From Natronosalvus hydrolyticus (GTDB taxonomy: Archaea > Halobacteriota > Halobacteria > Halobacteriales > Natrialbaceae): a stretch of 64,000 bases of DNA. Below the pieces are notes generated by a model. The model ran no database searches. It was not told the origin of the DNA and saw only the letters and a list, made by a program, of their open reading frames with translations. Positions 25,747-34,867 of this stretch are shown here, one piece after another (the stretch's first letter is position 1; each line of letters starts with the position of its first letter). The stretch spans positions 1-64,000 of the forward strand of contig JAOPJZ010000018.1 in the NCBI GenBank assembly GCA_025517525.1, in the 5' to 3' direction. A program made the position numbers and the translations under genes.

Positions 25747-25832
25747 CCCCTCGAGCATCAGGAAGCTGCGATACCGGACCCCGAGCCGATTCGTATCGGC
25801 ATCCTCTTTTGCCCCAGACTCGAGCCTCGAGT

Positions 25833-26204
25833 ATGTCACGTTCGCGTGCCGATACGCTCGAGGCGGCCGGCATCGTCGTCGGCTGTGCGATCCTGGTCGC
25901 CCTGCCAATGGGGGCACTGTTTGGCATCTATCAGGACGGCTTCTTTCTCTCGTGGTGGCTGAGCCTGCTGGCACTCACGCCCGGGACGATACTCGGCTTC
26001 GTCGCAGTCTCTGACTCGCGGCTCACCTACACGCACGTCTGGCGGTTCGGCGTCACCCACTGGCTCACAGCGGTCTTGCTCTGGCAAGGACTCGGTATCG
26101 AGGACGGACAGGAAACGCTCGCGCTGGCGAGTTGGGGTGGCGCGTTCGTCGTCGGGATCGTCGTCGCGGCCGCAAGCTGGTGGATGCCAAAGATACGAAA
26201 GTAA
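25833..26204 (+). CDS. Four-helix membrane protein of unknown function
   Basis: 123-residue hydrophobic protein. Helices run at about residues 10-32, 38-58, 72-86 and 98-116, ending in a short basic tail (WWMPKIRK). No domain is recognised. The ATG at 25833 (MSRSRADTLEAAG) gives a typical cytoplasmic N-terminus. It lies 86 bases after the histidine kinase on the same strand and could share its transcript. Its TAA stop is followed directly by TAGTGTAG and, 50 bases later, by a family A element. Confidence 0.7.
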   Translation: MSRSRADTLEAAGIVVGCAILVALPMGALFGIYQDGFFLSWWLSLLALTPGTILGFVAVSDSRLTYTHVWRFGVTHWLTAVLLWQGLGIEDGQETLALASWGGAFVVGIVVAAASWWMPKIRK

Positions 26205-26254
26205 TAGTGTAGTCGTTCGAGCTGTCGGGAGCTATATCCGAGACAGTGCGTCGC

Positions 26255-26339
26255 TAGTACCCACCCAAACATCGACCCATGGGTGAAATCGTACCGCACC
26301 GCATGATTTCACCCACGAGTGCAGGGTTGGAAGCTACTA
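26255..26339 (-). repeat. Inverted-repeat element, family A copy 2
   Basis: 85 bp. Ends are TAGTACCCACCCAAAC (26255-26270) and, on the other strand, TAGTAGCTTCCAACCC (26339-26324). In reverse orientation the interior closely matches 5018-5103, including GTCATGCGGTGCGGT-like and CGATTTCACC segments. It lies between two convergent genes (stops at 26204 and 26394). The 50 bases between 26205 and 26254 may be a degenerate second element. Confidence 0.8.
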
Positions 26340-26393
26340 GAACGAACACAACCAACCTAAAAGACCGCACAAATCCGAGTGAGCCTCGTTGAA

Positions 26394-26615
26394 CTACTCG
26401 AGGCCGTAATCGGCCAGCGAGTGGTAGTGTTTCCACGCGCCGACGACTTCGTCGGTGCTGAACTCGAGTTCGCCATCTGCGAGTTCGAGGCTGATGACGT
26501 CGTCGGAGATTTCGGTGTCGTGGAGGTGCAACTCGAGTGGCTGGTCGAACTCGGTGACCTTCACTATGAGTTCGCCGCTTGCTTCAAGTTTCGACTGCAG
26601 TGATTGTGCATCCAT
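26394..26615 (-). CDS. Small acidic haloarchaeal protein
   Basis: 73-residue protein (MDAQSLQSKLEASGEL start, later HLHDTEISDDVISLELADGE). It is very acidic with alternating hydrophobic residues that suggest a small beta-rich domain. I do not recognise a family. Codon use is normal for the genome and a TATA-like AATATATTAAC lies upstream at about 26639-26649 (minus strand), supporting expression. Confidence 0.7.
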   Translation of the reverse strand: MDAQSLQSKLEASGELIVKVTEFDQPLELHLHDTEISDDVISLELADGELEFSTDEVVGAWKHYHSLADYGLE

Positions 26616-26710
26616 TGGCGTGTCGATATTCGGCTCGCCAATATATTAACCCCAGGCAGTCATTCCCAACTCGAAGGAGTTTCGTGTCGTCGAGGCTGGA
26701 TACTCGAGAC

Positions 26711-27796
26711 TCACGATTTTGCCGACAACACCAGCACGTACCGCGTCAACGAACGGTGAACGCGCCGTTCGAATGCCGCCTCGAGCTCCCAGCCGGCGTC
26801 TCGCGCCGCACTCGCCCACGAGCGGTCGGCCACGACGACTGCGCGGTCGGCGACCCGCCGAGCCTCGGCGAGTGCGCCAGCAACCAGGTCCTCGAGTCGG
26901 TGGGTTTCGATCTTCGACTGCCGACCGTATGGCGCGTCAAAGACCACGCTATCGACGCTCGAGTCGGCGACCGGCAATCGCGTTCCGTCACCGCGGGCGA
27001 CGTGCCAGTCGCCACAGGAAACCCCCGTCGGAGACGGACTCGAGTCGTCCAGAAAATGCGCGAGGTTCGTCCGTGCGCCCGCGACCATCTTCGCCTGGGC
27101 ATCGGTTCCGAGCACGTCCGCGCCAACCAATCCGGCCTCCACGAGAACGCCACCGGTGCCACACATCGGGTCGAGCACGGTCCGACCGGGTCCGGCACCG
27201 GCGATGTTGACGACCGCCCGCGCGAGCAGCGGGTCCATACTCCCCGGCTGGAAGAAGGGCTTGTCCGTGGGCGCTCTCGAGCCGAAATCCCGGACGCTCT
27301 CTGCGGCCAGCCATCCCAGCGCACACACCGAAACCGACTCGCCGCCGGAGGATTCGTCGTCGGCCGCTTCGAACAGGTCCCCCTGCTCGTCCCGGTCATC
27401 CAGTTGGCCCATCGAGAAGGCGGCTCTGAGGACGTGGTCGGGGTCGTCGAGGTCGACCGAGAACCCGCGCTCGACCAGCACCGACCCCAGTTCTCGCTCG
27501 GTTCGCGTTGGGCTGATCCCGCTCGAGCCGTGGACGTCGGTCGCTCGAACGGCGACGCTCCCCGTTCGCTCGAGTGAGGCTGTCTCGAGCAGTGCCCGGG
27601 CGCTCTCGAGGCTCGCGTCGGTGTGCCCGAGCAGGCTGCTCGCTCGATGGGTGTACGCCAGTCCGCGGAGTCGATCGTTCGAGATCGCGTTCGCCAGTGC
27701 GAGGCCGGGCGCGAGCGGGCGCACACCCGTCGCGGCCTGTCGGCTCTCACAGCGGGCGAAGGCGTCGTCCTCACCGCCCAGTTCCAGAAAGTACAC
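26711..27796 (-). CDS. trmG10: tRNA (guanine(10)-N2)-dimethyltransferase-type protein
   Basis: 361-residue methyltransferase of the archaeal Trm-G10/TIGR01177 type, which methylates N2 of guanine 10 in tRNA. The N-terminal half is a THUMP-like RNA-binding region (MYFLELGGEDDAFARCESR, later SISPTRTERELG-like). The catalytic half has the SAM loop VLDPMCGTGGVLVEAGL, the acidic LGTDAQ and the base-flipping motif VFDAPYGRQ, equivalent to (D/N)PPY. All expected residues are present. The gene runs alone between the small acidic protein and the next methyltransferase. Confidence 0.85.
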   Translation of the reverse strand: MYFLELGGEDDAFARCESRQAATGVRPLAPGLALANAISNDRLRGLAYTHRASSLLGHTDASLESARALLETASLERTGSVAVRATDVHGSSGISPTRTERELGSVLVERGFSVDLDDPDHVLRAAFSMGQLDDRDEQGDLFEAADDESSGGESVSVCALGWLAAESVRDFGSRAPTDKPFFQPGSMDPLLARAVVNIAGAGPGRTVLDPMCGTGGVLVEAGLVGADVLGTDAQAKMVAGARTNLAHFLDDSSPSPTGVSCGDWHVARGDGTRLPVADSSVDSVVFDAPYGRQSKIETHRLEDLVAGALAEARRVADRAVVVADRSWASAARDAGWELEAAFERRVHRSLTRYVLVLSAKS

Positions 27797-27894
27797 GCGT
27801 TACTCCAGCAAAGGCGCTCCCGGGCCAATGAGCCTACCGTTTTCCGAGGGGGCCTGGTTTTGTGTCGTGTGCTCACTCGAGGCCAGCGATCGTA

Positions 27895-28506
27895 TCAGCG
27901 TCCGTCCCACCGACGCGGATACGATTGTTTCGCTCCCGTCGTCTTCCGGGCGAGCAAGCGCACGCTCGCTCGCCGTTTGTCATCGGGCCGCTCCTCGGTC
28001 GACTCGTCGTAGGAGAGTACGGTCAGGTCGAGGCTGGCCCGCAGGAGTTCGTTCGCCCCGAACCGATACCGGTCGCTGCTCGGCCCGGACGGCGTCGGGT
28101 CCGTCGACCGGAGGTGGTGTTCGACGAACAGGTACCCACCGGGAGCCAGTGCCTCCTTGATGTCGGTGAACCGGTCGAGCGCCCGAAAGAAGCTGATCGT
28201 GATCAGGTCGTAGTGCTCGCGGGGGAACTCATAGCTCGAGACGTCGGCCTGGATGAGATTCAGCCGGTCGCCCGAACCACGTTCGGCTGCCCGTTCCCGG
28301 GTGATCGCCAGCCCCTCACGGGACTGATCGATAGCGTCGACGATGTACCCCTCGTCAGCCAGAAAGACCGCGTTTCGACCGGTTCCCGTCGCGATGTCGA
28401 GTGCCCGACCGGAGGGAATCTCCTCGAGGTAGCCGCGAAGCACCGGCGAGGGTTCAGGTGCCTGTGGATACGACCCGGTTCGAAATCGTTCGTCCCAATC
28501 GACCAT
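27895..28506 (-). CDS. Class I SAM-dependent methyltransferase (TehB-like)
   Basis: 203-residue Rossmann methyltransferase. Motif I is ALDIATGTGRNAVFLAD, followed by the acidic VDAIDQSREGL and post-motifs LIQADVSSYEF and LITISFFRALDR. This fits the TehB/UbiE-like small-molecule methyltransferases. The substrate cannot be told. It is 98 bases upstream of trmG10 on the same strand and could be transcribed with it. Confidence 0.8.
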   Translation of the reverse strand: MVDWDERFRTGSYPQAPEPSPVLRGYLEEIPSGRALDIATGTGRNAVFLADEGYIVDAIDQSREGLAITRERAAERGSGDRLNLIQADVSSYEFPREHYDLITISFFRALDRFTDIKEALAPGGYLFVEHHLRSTDPTPSGPSSDRYRFGANELLRASLDLTVLSYDESTEERPDDKRRASVRLLARKTTGAKQSYPRRWDGR

Positions 28507-28687
28507 ACTGGCTGTTCACAGTGAACGTTCGTGAATGTGTGCCCGAACTCGAGGACGCGAGTCAAAACGTTGGGCGTTGGTTCCACTCGAGAGCGCTGTT
28601 GAAACCCGTATGTTGGAAAACAATCGTGTCGAAGTGATCGTGTTGAGTACGGAGACGGACTCAACCGCTATTTCGTCACTGGTACTA

Positions 28688-30187
28688 TCATGCATCCCTG
28701 TCTGCTCGAGGAAAGAGGACCGTCACCAACAGTAGAACGACGACTACAGACAGTGCTAGTCCAATCCACTCGGCGATCACCGGCAGGAAGAATGCTACGG
28801 TCTCCCGGCCAAGGGTCCACCAGAGTCCGAGCGTCGCCAGCCCGAGCCCAGCAAGAACTACCCGAATGGGACGGTCACGTTCGGATAGCGGAGCGAACGA
28901 TCGCTTCCCGGTGAAACCCCCGTACGCGAGTCGCAGGGAAAGCCCCGCTGCGATACCCACGAGGATCCAGACTGGCAGACGTACCCATCTCCTCGCGCGT
29001 GTCAGTGAGACTGTTGGGAATTCACGCTGTTCGATCCACGCCTCGACCACGTCTGCGATCAGCTGCAAACTCCGCTCGCTATTTGTGAGGACGACGATAC
29101 CGTCGCCGGTCCCGGGAACGGCATGAAACCAGTTCCACGAACCGGCTCCCTGTCCACCGTTCATCACTGCTTGGTCTCCGTCCGAGAGCGTCTCGATGAA
29201 AAATCCGAGGCCCGCACTGTCAGTCGCGAGACCGTAGAACCCCGTCGTCTCCACCGTTTCGGTGTATAACTCCGTAATGACCTCGGGAGCGAGCACGCCG
29301 CGCCCGAGTGGTTCCTCGGTTGTCTCCGTTCCAGCAGCGACGAAGCGTGCAATATCTTTGGCAGTCGCGTACAGTTCACCGTGGGCACTGGCAGGGCCGT
29401 GTGACGCAGGGACCGGCGTTCCATCAACGAAGTGCTCCGTCGCCAGCTTCGAACGGACCTGTTCGGTCATATCGAAAGTGGCGTCGTCCATCCCCAACGG
29501 GTCCATGATCTCTTCGTCCATGTACGCTGCATAATCGCGGCCCGTAACGTCCTCGATCAGGAGTTCGAGTAGCGCGTAGCCGGGATTCGAGTAGCGAAAC
29601 TCACCGGGCCCGTCAGTCGGTCGCGCCACAGGACCGCCCACGTTTCCGGACAACGCCTCCCGAAGCGGAGGCGGCTCTTCGTCGAGTGGAACACTCTCGT
29701 ACCCACCTGCTGGCAATCCGGCGCTGTGGCTGAGCACTCGCCGTACGGTCACATCTTCCCACGAATATTCGGTGTCCGGGGGCTCCCAGCTTGTGATATG
29801 GTGGCCGATCGGATCGTCGAGAGCAATCTCGCCCTGTTCGACGAGTTTCACCACCCCCCATGCAGTGACTGACTTCGTGATCGACTGCACCCGGAACAGG
29901 GTATTTTCGTTCGTCGGGCGTTCTTCCGCTAGGTCAGCAGTGCCGTAAGCACCGCTCCACATCACCTCACCGTCCTCGATCAGGGCAATCGACGCCCCCG
30001 GCACGCCATAGCGGTCGAGCAAGTCCGGAACGCGTTGGTCGAGATACGCCGAGGTCGATTCGCCAGACCCTGTGACGTTTCTGGTGCCGGCGAACTGCCC
30101 GAAGAGTCCCTCGCCAACTCCAGCGAGCGGAACCGAAAGCATTCGACGGCGAGTGGTAGTGACGGTTTCCGCGTGATTCGACCCCAT
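28688..30187 (-). CDS. Membrane-anchored serine hydrolase, class C beta-lactamase fold
   Basis: 499-residue protein. The N-terminus carries a twin-arginine-like RRRML. The beta-lactamase/penicillin-binding-protein domain has SITK (residues about 102-105) as nucleophile and base, and YSN near residue 210 as the second motif. The third motif (usually H/K-T-G) is replaced by NGGQGAG. Three hydrophobic helices lie at the C-terminus (residues about 405-490). The domain probably faces outside. Such proteins are usually esterases or peptidases rather than antibiotic-resistance enzymes. The start MGSNHAE is chosen; the upstream extension to 30355 lies partly in the IS flank. Confidence 0.82.
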   Translation of the reverse strand: MGSNHAETVTTTRRRMLSVPLAGVGEGLFGQFAGTRNVTGSGESTSAYLDQRVPDLLDRYGVPGASIALIEDGEVMWSGAYGTADLAEERPTNENTLFRVQSITKSVTAWGVVKLVEQGEIALDDPIGHHITSWEPPDTEYSWEDVTVRRVLSHSAGLPAGGYESVPLDEEPPPLREALSGNVGGPVARPTDGPGEFRYSNPGYALLELLIEDVTGRDYAAYMDEEIMDPLGMDDATFDMTEQVRSKLATEHFVDGTPVPASHGPASAHGELYATAKDIARFVAAGTETTEEPLGRGVLAPEVITELYTETVETTGFYGLATDSAGLGFFIETLSDGDQAVMNGGQGAGSWNWFHAVPGTGDGIVVLTNSERSLQLIADVVEAWIEQREFPTVSLTRARRWVRLPVWILVGIAAGLSLRLAYGGFTGKRSFAPLSERDRPIRVVLAGLGLATLGLWWTLGRETVAFFLPVIAEWIGLALSVVVVLLLVTVLFPRADRDA

Positions 30188-30494
30188 ACGATGATTTAGG
30201 TGGATCCGCTGAAAAAACGGTGCCACTATTATTCGTTCAAGAGAATCTTTGTCGAATCGCGACTGGACGAGGTGTTGTCGTGAGAATTGTACGTTACATT
30301 GACCTCCTCCACGGCCTGAAGGCCGTGGAATCCCACCATGGGGTTTCCACGTCACTGCTGTTACGTGTTCAAGGTTTCAAGACGCATGCGTTCACACGTC
30401 AGCCACTCCCTCCCCGCAGAGCCGAACCACTGGGTGCTAGAGTTCGTGTCAATGTGAGTGTCTTGTGGCGCGGTCAAACACGCCCCGTCGCCAG

Positions 30495-31679
30495 TCATGT
30501 CACCGCCACCCCCTTCTCGTCGGATGAAAACTCCGAGTCTGTTTGGACGTGGCTCTCACAACTGGCGTAGTACCGCTTGACTAAGTTGAGTGCGGCGTTT
30601 AAATCCGCCTGATACTCGCCAACCCAACACTCCGTATTCGAACACTTGAACACCGCTTGTCGCGAGCGGTATCCATGTTCGCCACACGAGTGGCACTCCT
30701 TCGACGTGTACGCCGGGTCCACGGTTTCCACGGGGATACCGTTTTCCTTCGCCTTGTACGTGATTTGCGCGTGGAGTTTCGCGAACGCCCAGCCGTGCAA
30801 CCGCCGGTTCATGAATTGACCGTAATCCATGTTCTCGCGGATGTGCGTCAGGTCTTCAATGATGAGTACAGGGTTCTCAACTTGCTGGGCGTACTCGACG
30901 ATTTCCTTCGACACGGCGTGGAGAATATCGTCGATTCGCGCCCAGAGTTCGTCGCCATACTCTTCCGCAAGGCGTTCGCTGTCGCGTTCTTGGAGTCGTT
31001 TGACGGCGCTGAAGTAGGTTTCACGCAGTCGTCGGACTTCTCTGCCTTCTCTGCTCCAGAGTGTTGGATTGGCCGGGGAGCCGCACTCAGTACGGTGACA
31101 CACCGTAGCTAACGCAGCTTCCCCGAGATCCACTCCAATCGGCGTCTGCTCTTCAACAGACACCGAACTGGACTGTTCGACTATCATCGTCGCACTCACA
31201 TGGAAATACCACTCTCCATCCCGTTCAATAAGTTGACACTCACCCATCTCAGCGTCGCTGTGATACAAGGCTTCCAACCACTCCCGCTGATTCGATTTGG
31301 GTTGGGCTGGGAGCCATAAGTGGTAATCCTCGTGGTGCGGGATTTTCACGTACCACTCAATAGCGTTCTGTGGTTTGTGGTCGAGTTGTGGGCCCTCATT
31401 CGTGAACCTCACGGGGTGATTTCCTTCTTGGAGTTCTTCCGCCCCGTACGTATCATCGTCGAGGAGGTTGGGAACGTATTGTTTCAGCGCGTTCTTGGCA
31501 TAACCGGATAAATCGTAGTTGACGACGACGTCGTTGGCTTTGGATTGCGTGTCGCAGTCTTGGGTGAACGCGTCGTGGAGGGCGAGTTGGTATTCGTCTC
31601 TGGTTTCACGGAGTTTACGCTCTTTGTGCGTGTTGGGGTTGACGAGTTTGAGCGTGAGGGTCTCCGTGAGAGGGTCCAT
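30495..31679 (-). CDS. tnpB: TnpB, RNA-guided RuvC-like endonuclease of the IS1341-type element
   Basis: 394-residue TnpB with a complete RuvC triad: aspartate in GVDLGEAALA, glutamate in VLIIEDLTHI, aspartate in QADLNAALNLV. The zinc ribbon is CHSCGEHG...CSNTEC. The N-terminal part (MDPLTETLTLKLVNP) is the RNA-binding REC/wedge region. It is a different lineage from the TnpB at 6.4 kb and has the canonical catalytic glutamate. It starts three bases after the DUF2080 stop, so both are co-transcribed. It should cut DNA next to a target motif when guided by an RNA from the right end. Confidence 0.92.
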   Translation of the reverse strand: MDPLTETLTLKLVNPNTHKERKLRETRDEYQLALHDAFTQDCDTQSKANDVVVNYDLSGYAKNALKQYVPNLLDDDTYGAEELQEGNHPVRFTNEGPQLDHKPQNAIEWYVKIPHHEDYHLWLPAQPKSNQREWLEALYHSDAEMGECQLIERDGEWYFHVSATMIVEQSSSVSVEEQTPIGVDLGEAALATVCHRTECGSPANPTLWSREGREVRRLRETYFSAVKRLQERDSERLAEEYGDELWARIDDILHAVSKEIVEYAQQVENPVLIIEDLTHIRENMDYGQFMNRRLHGWAFAKLHAQITYKAKENGIPVETVDPAYTSKECHSCGEHGYRSRQAVFKCSNTECWVGEYQADLNAALNLVKRYYASCESHVQTDSEFSSDEKGVAVT

Positions 31680-31682
31680 GTG

Positions 31683-31829
31683 TTATTCCTCTGTTGGTTG
31701 ACTGGTGCGGACGATTTTGACGTCTGCGCCACGCCAGTCTTTGGGGACGAGGACGTGGGCACCGTTGCCGGTGGGTTTGACCTCGCCCGTGATGACTTCG
31801 TGGCCGTTGATTTCAAAGCGGTCCTCCAT
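31683..31829 (-). CDS. DUF2080 transposon-associated small protein
   Basis: 48-residue protein (MEDRFEINGHEVITGEV start, HVLVPKDWRGADVKIVR end). This family is almost always found directly upstream of tnpB in haloarchaeal IS1341-type elements; its role is unknown. The compact beta-rich sequence resembles AbrB/SpoVT-like DNA-binding folds, so it may control expression, which is speculation. The longer open frame to 31910 includes the element end and is rejected. Confidence 0.85.
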   Translation of the reverse strand: MEDRFEINGHEVITGEVKPTGNGAHVLVPKDWRGADVKIVRTSQPTEE

Positions 31830-32099
31830 ACCAGTGTTTACACTTCGTATCAACTTAAACGCTTTGATTGGGAAATCAGGGTGTCTGGTACACGGTGGGA
31901 GATTCACCATGCCTATCGCTCGACCCGCGCCTAAAGACGCGGGTATGCGCTATTGTTCTGTATCAATTCGAACCGCAATCGCACTCGCTCGAGTCTGCCC
32001 CATCATCCGCCCGAACCGCCATCGCACCCCCTCGAGCGGGCGTCAGTCACCCGTCAGACACACTCAAGATAGCGGACAGATCAGTGTGTAGTACCAAGC

Positions 32100-32107
32100 T
32101 TTATAAA
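32100..32107 (+). promoter_or_regulatory. TATA box of tbp
   Basis: TTTATAAA lies 28 bases before the tbp ATG, a strong archaeal promoter with probable leaderless transcription. AT-rich TTAAATACG follows. The rest of the gap from 31956 has no recognisable feature. Confidence 0.75.
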
Positions 32108-32134
32108 CCTTAAATACGTCCTTTTAAACGACTT

Positions 32135-32695
32135 ATGACGGATCCGAAGGACACCATCAACATCGAAAACGTGGTGGCGTCGACCGGCATCGGGCAGGAA
32201 CTCGACCTCCAGAGTGTCGCTATGGACCTCGAGGGGGCCGACTACGACCCCGAGCAGTTCCCCGGTCTCGTCTACCGCACCCAGAATCCCAAATCCGCCG
32301 CCCTGATCTTCCGTTCGGGGAAGATCGTCTGTACCGGCGCGAAAAGCACCGACGACGTCCACGAAAGCCTACGCATCGTCTTCGATAAACTGCGCGAGCT
32401 CCAGATCCAGGTGAACGAGGATCCGGAAATCGTCGTCCAGAACATCGTCACGAGCGCCGATCTCGGCCGCAACCTCAACCTGAACGCGATCGCAATCGGG
32501 TTGGGCCTCGAGAACATCGAGTACGAACCGGAACAGTTCCCCGGCCTGGTCTACCGCCTCGACGACCCCGAAGTCGTCGCCTTGCTCTTCGGGTCCGGCA
32601 AACTCGTCATCACCGGCGGCAAGAAACCAGTAGATGCCGAACACGCCGTCGACAAAATCGTCTCTCGACTGGAAGATCTCGGCTTGCTCGAATAA
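32135..32695 (+). CDS. tbp: TATA-box-binding protein
   Basis: 186-residue general transcription factor. Two imperfect repeats of about 90 residues form the saddle: INIENVVASTGIGQELD...QFPGLVYRTQNPK and VVQNIVTSADLGRNLN...QFPGLVYRLDDPE. Each repeat ends in the LIFRSGKIVCTGAK/LLFGSGKLVITGGK segment that contacts DNA. TBP recognises the TATA box and recruits TFB and RNA polymerase. Haloarchaea carry several tbp genes; the complete repeats and strong promoter suggest a main one. Confidence 0.97.
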   Translation: MTDPKDTINIENVVASTGIGQELDLQSVAMDLEGADYDPEQFPGLVYRTQNPKSAALIFRSGKIVCTGAKSTDDVHESLRIVFDKLRELQIQVNEDPEIVVQNIVTSADLGRNLNLNAIAIGLGLENIEYEPEQFPGLVYRLDDPEVVALLFGSGKLVITGGKKPVDAEHAVDKIVSRLEDLGLLE

Positions 32696-32706
32696 GCCAC
32701 GACGCG

Positions 32707-32713
32707 TTTTTTT
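32707..32713 (+). terminator. Oligo-T terminator after tbp
   Basis: A run of seven T bases 11 bases after the tbp stop in otherwise GC-rich sequence, the usual archaeal factor-independent terminator signal. Confidence 0.55.
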
Positions 32714-32730
32714 CACACCACTCGCGGAGT

Positions 32731-32799
32731 GACAACCGGACGTCTCCGAAAGCGACAACCGGACATCCATGAGGATGTCAATCGGACGTCCCTCGAGGG
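32731..32799 (+). repeat. Three 23-bp tandem repeats after tbp
   Basis: Units start at 32731, 32754 and 32777 and share GACAACCGGAC followed by a GTC/ATC-rich half. They lie between the tbp terminator and the next gene, outside any coding frame. No function is visible. Confidence 0.7.
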
Positions 32800-32917
32800 A
32801 CGGCTACGTTTCTCGAGCGATACCCGATCACCGGACGTTCGAACCCCTGTATGACACCAGCGGCCGCCACAGCACCGATTTCGTCACACACAAAGGGTCT
32901 GGCTCCCTACTATCGGT

Positions 32918-33313
32918 ATGGATCCGTTCGCGGCCCTTGCACAGGTAACCGGCGGTGATATCGAACCCGCCACCGGGGGCATGCTCGCATACCTCGGCAC
33001 CTTTCTGGTGACGACGCTGTTTTACGGCATCACCCTGCACATCGCCGCGAGATACGTCCTCGAGTACGTCTCGATCAAGCGAGCGTTCACCGTCGCACCC
33101 GTACTCGCCGCCGTCTTACTCCTCCTCCAGCAGTGGGGGCCGCTAATCGTCGTCCCCTTTACCGTCACCCTGGCGTACGCCCTGATTCTGGTCGTCTACG
33201 ACCTGAGCTACAAACTGGCGGCGCTCGTCGCACTCATTTACTATACCGTCGCCGTCATCGTCGGCTTCACCATCTTCAACATCTGGTTCCTGCTGGGGAC
33301 GGCACCGGGATAG
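32918..33313 (+). CDS. Small polytopic membrane protein
   Basis: 131-residue hydrophobic protein with four predicted helices (about residues 23-45, 55-75, 78-95 and 100-125). The N-terminus MDPFAALAQVTGGDIEPATG is soluble. There is no recognised domain. Similar small membrane proteins are common in haloarchaea. The start at the ATG has an upstream TATA-like region (about 32885-32895, weak). Its 3' end faces the structured repeat at 33385. Confidence 0.7.
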   Translation: MDPFAALAQVTGGDIEPATGGMLAYLGTFLVTTLFYGITLHIAARYVLEYVSIKRAFTVAPVLAAVLLLLQQWGPLIVVPFTVTLAYALILVVYDLSYKLAALVALIYYTVAVIVGFTIFNIWFLLGTAPG

Positions 33314-33384
33314 TCAGGGTTGACTCGAGTGAGTGACAATTGACTCCGTTGAAACCCTCAGTAATTGACACAAACCGCGTGGTG

Positions 33385-33541
33385 AATACACAGCGCGAAC
33401 TTTTTCCACCTCGGGTTCGCCACGGGCGAACCACTCGGTGCAAAAACTTCGATGAAAAAGGCGGACAGCTCGGCCTTCGGCCTCGCTGCCCGGGAACCAC
33501 GCTCGCTTCGCTCGCGCGGAGACCAGTGATACATACATGCT
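33385..33541. repeat. Structured interspersed repeat, single-unit copy
   Basis: 157 bp, in reverse orientation to the copy at 12131-12341. It contains TTCGCCACGGGCGAA, GCTCGGCCTTCGGCC and CGCTCGCTTCGCTCGCG palindromes in the same order. It has one copy of the 55 bp unit that is doubled in the other repeat. It lies between convergent genes (stops at 33313 and 33605). Confidence 0.75.
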
Positions 33542-33604
33542 CTATATTTATCAGTTCGCTCAGAAAGTACCGCCTCTCGAGAAGTTCTACAGAGCCCAAC
33601 AATG

Positions 33605-34867
33605 CTATTCCTCGAGCACGTCGAACCGCGCGTCGACCACGACGTGTTCGACACCCGCACTGTGGGATTTGACCCGTCGCGTTTCGAGCACCGTGAGCGC
33701 TCGTCCCGCCGCGTCGGCCGCCCGTTCGAGGCGCTCGAGCGGCCGGTCCCACAGTTCGGCCTCGGGCGTCGCCTCGTGATAGTGGACGATTCCACCGGGG
33801 ACCAGCGCCTCGAGCGCCGCGGGGAGAAATACCTCTGCCTCGTTCGTTCGCATCCCGTGTCCGTCATCGTCGGTGCCGTCGCCGACGCCGTAGTAGCCCA
33901 TCACCACGCGGTCGACCTCGAGGGATGGCGCCAGCTCCCGACAGTCGCTGTGGTAGGCGTCGAGGCGCTGACTGACGTCGTTGGCGACGGCGTTTTCGAG
34001 GAGGTAGCGAAACGCCGTCGGGTTCAGTTCCGTCGCGGTCACGGACGCACCCGCTCGAGCCATCGGTAGCGAAAAGTAGCCGATACCAGCGAACATATCG
34101 AAGACGTGCTCGCCCGAATCGACGACGTCGGCCATCCGCCGGCGCTCGGCCTGATTTCCCGGCGAGAACATCACCCGCTGTGGATCGAGTCCGTAACTCG
34201 TGCCGTCCTCGACGTGGACCGTCTCGGTGTCGCTCGAGCCGGCGAGCACTCGCGTTCGTGGCTCGCGATAGGTGCCCGCCGCGCTGTCGTCGGGGGTGTC
34301 GTTCGCGATTCCCTCGTCGGCGAGCACGGTTTCGGCCTCGCCGTGAAGGTCGAGCAAAGCGTCCGCCACAGCGGTTTCGTCCGGACAGCCCTGGGGTAGC
34401 CGAACGAGGACGACCGACCCGATGACAGCCCAGGAGCCGGGAGCCGACTCGAGGTCGGCGTCGCTCCAGCCGCGCTCGCGAAGGTGGTCCTCGAGACCGC
34501 TGGTTCGGTACTCGGGGTCGACCTGTCGGATCACCTCACGAACGGCCGTCGATTCCGGCGGAGCGGTCACGGGCAAGGCGACGCCGTTCTCGCCGTAGGG
34601 CCGAACCCGTCGGTCGTCGTCGTAGACGTCCTCCGTGCGCAACGCTTCGATCGCCGCCTCCGACCGGGGCGCGTCGACGACGGCTGCCAGGGGACCGGTC
34701 TCGAGCGCCTCGAGGGAGTCGGCTTCGTCGGTCGAAGCCCTTACTATTGTTTCTGTATCTTTTGTTTCGGCGTTCGAGGGGTCGCCTGACTCGCTCGAGT
34801 CGGCGTGACCCCCACTCGAATCAGGAGTCGGCTCCTCACGAGAGTCACCGCCGCCATCCTCAGACAT
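33605..34867 (-). CDS. taw2: tRNA wybutosine-synthesis aminocarboxypropyltransferase (Taw2-like, Trm5 superfamily)
   Basis: 420-residue SAM-binding protein. An acidic low-complexity N-terminus (about 70 residues) precedes the catalytic domain. The SAM loop is HVFDMFAGIGYFSLPMAR, and MGYYGV takes the place of the Trm5 NLP motif, as in Taw2 enzymes. HYHEATPE fits too. Taw2 transfers the aminocarboxypropyl group of SAM to the modified guanine 37 precursor in tRNA-Phe. The start at MSEDGGG overlaps the nmd3 stop by eight bases, so translation is coupled; the start ten codons upstream is less likely. Confidence 0.82.
   Translation of the reverse strand: MSEDGGGDSREEPTPDSSGGHADSSESGDPSNAETKDTETIVRASTDEADSLEALETGPLAAVVDAPRSEAAIEALRTEDVYDDDRRVRPYGENGVALPVTAPPESTAVREVIRQVDPEYRTSGLEDHLRERGWSDADLESAPGSWAVIGSVVLVRLPQGCPDETAVADALLDLHGEAETVLADEGIANDTPDDSAAGTYREPRTRVLAGSSDTETVHVEDGTSYGLDPQRVMFSPGNQAERRRMADVVDSGEHVFDMFAGIGYFSLPMARAGASVTATELNPTAFRYLLENAVANDVSQRLDAYHSDCRELAPSLEVDRVVMGYYGVGDGTDDDGHGMRTNEAEVFLPAALEALVPGGIVHYHEATPEAELWDRPLERLERAADAAGRALTVLETRRVKSHSAGVEHVVVDARFDVLEE

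Larger units (their letters stand above)
30296..31955 (-). mobile_element. IS1341-type element (tnpB plus DUF2080 gene, no tnpA)
   Basis: Reads on the minus strand. The left end near 31955 has a hairpin (31923-31944) that is shared with positions 13-34. The right end has a hairpin TCCACGGCC/GGCCGTGGA (30308-30329). Between lie a 48-residue DUF2080 protein and tnpB. No tnpA is present, so mobility would need a transposase acting in trans. The 165 bases between tnpB and the right-end hairpin (30330-30494) are where the guide RNA would be expected. Exact borders are approximate. Confidence 0.8.

Noticed and set aside
32731..32799. CRISPR-like repeat
   Set aside because: The 23-bp units are adjacent without spacers.
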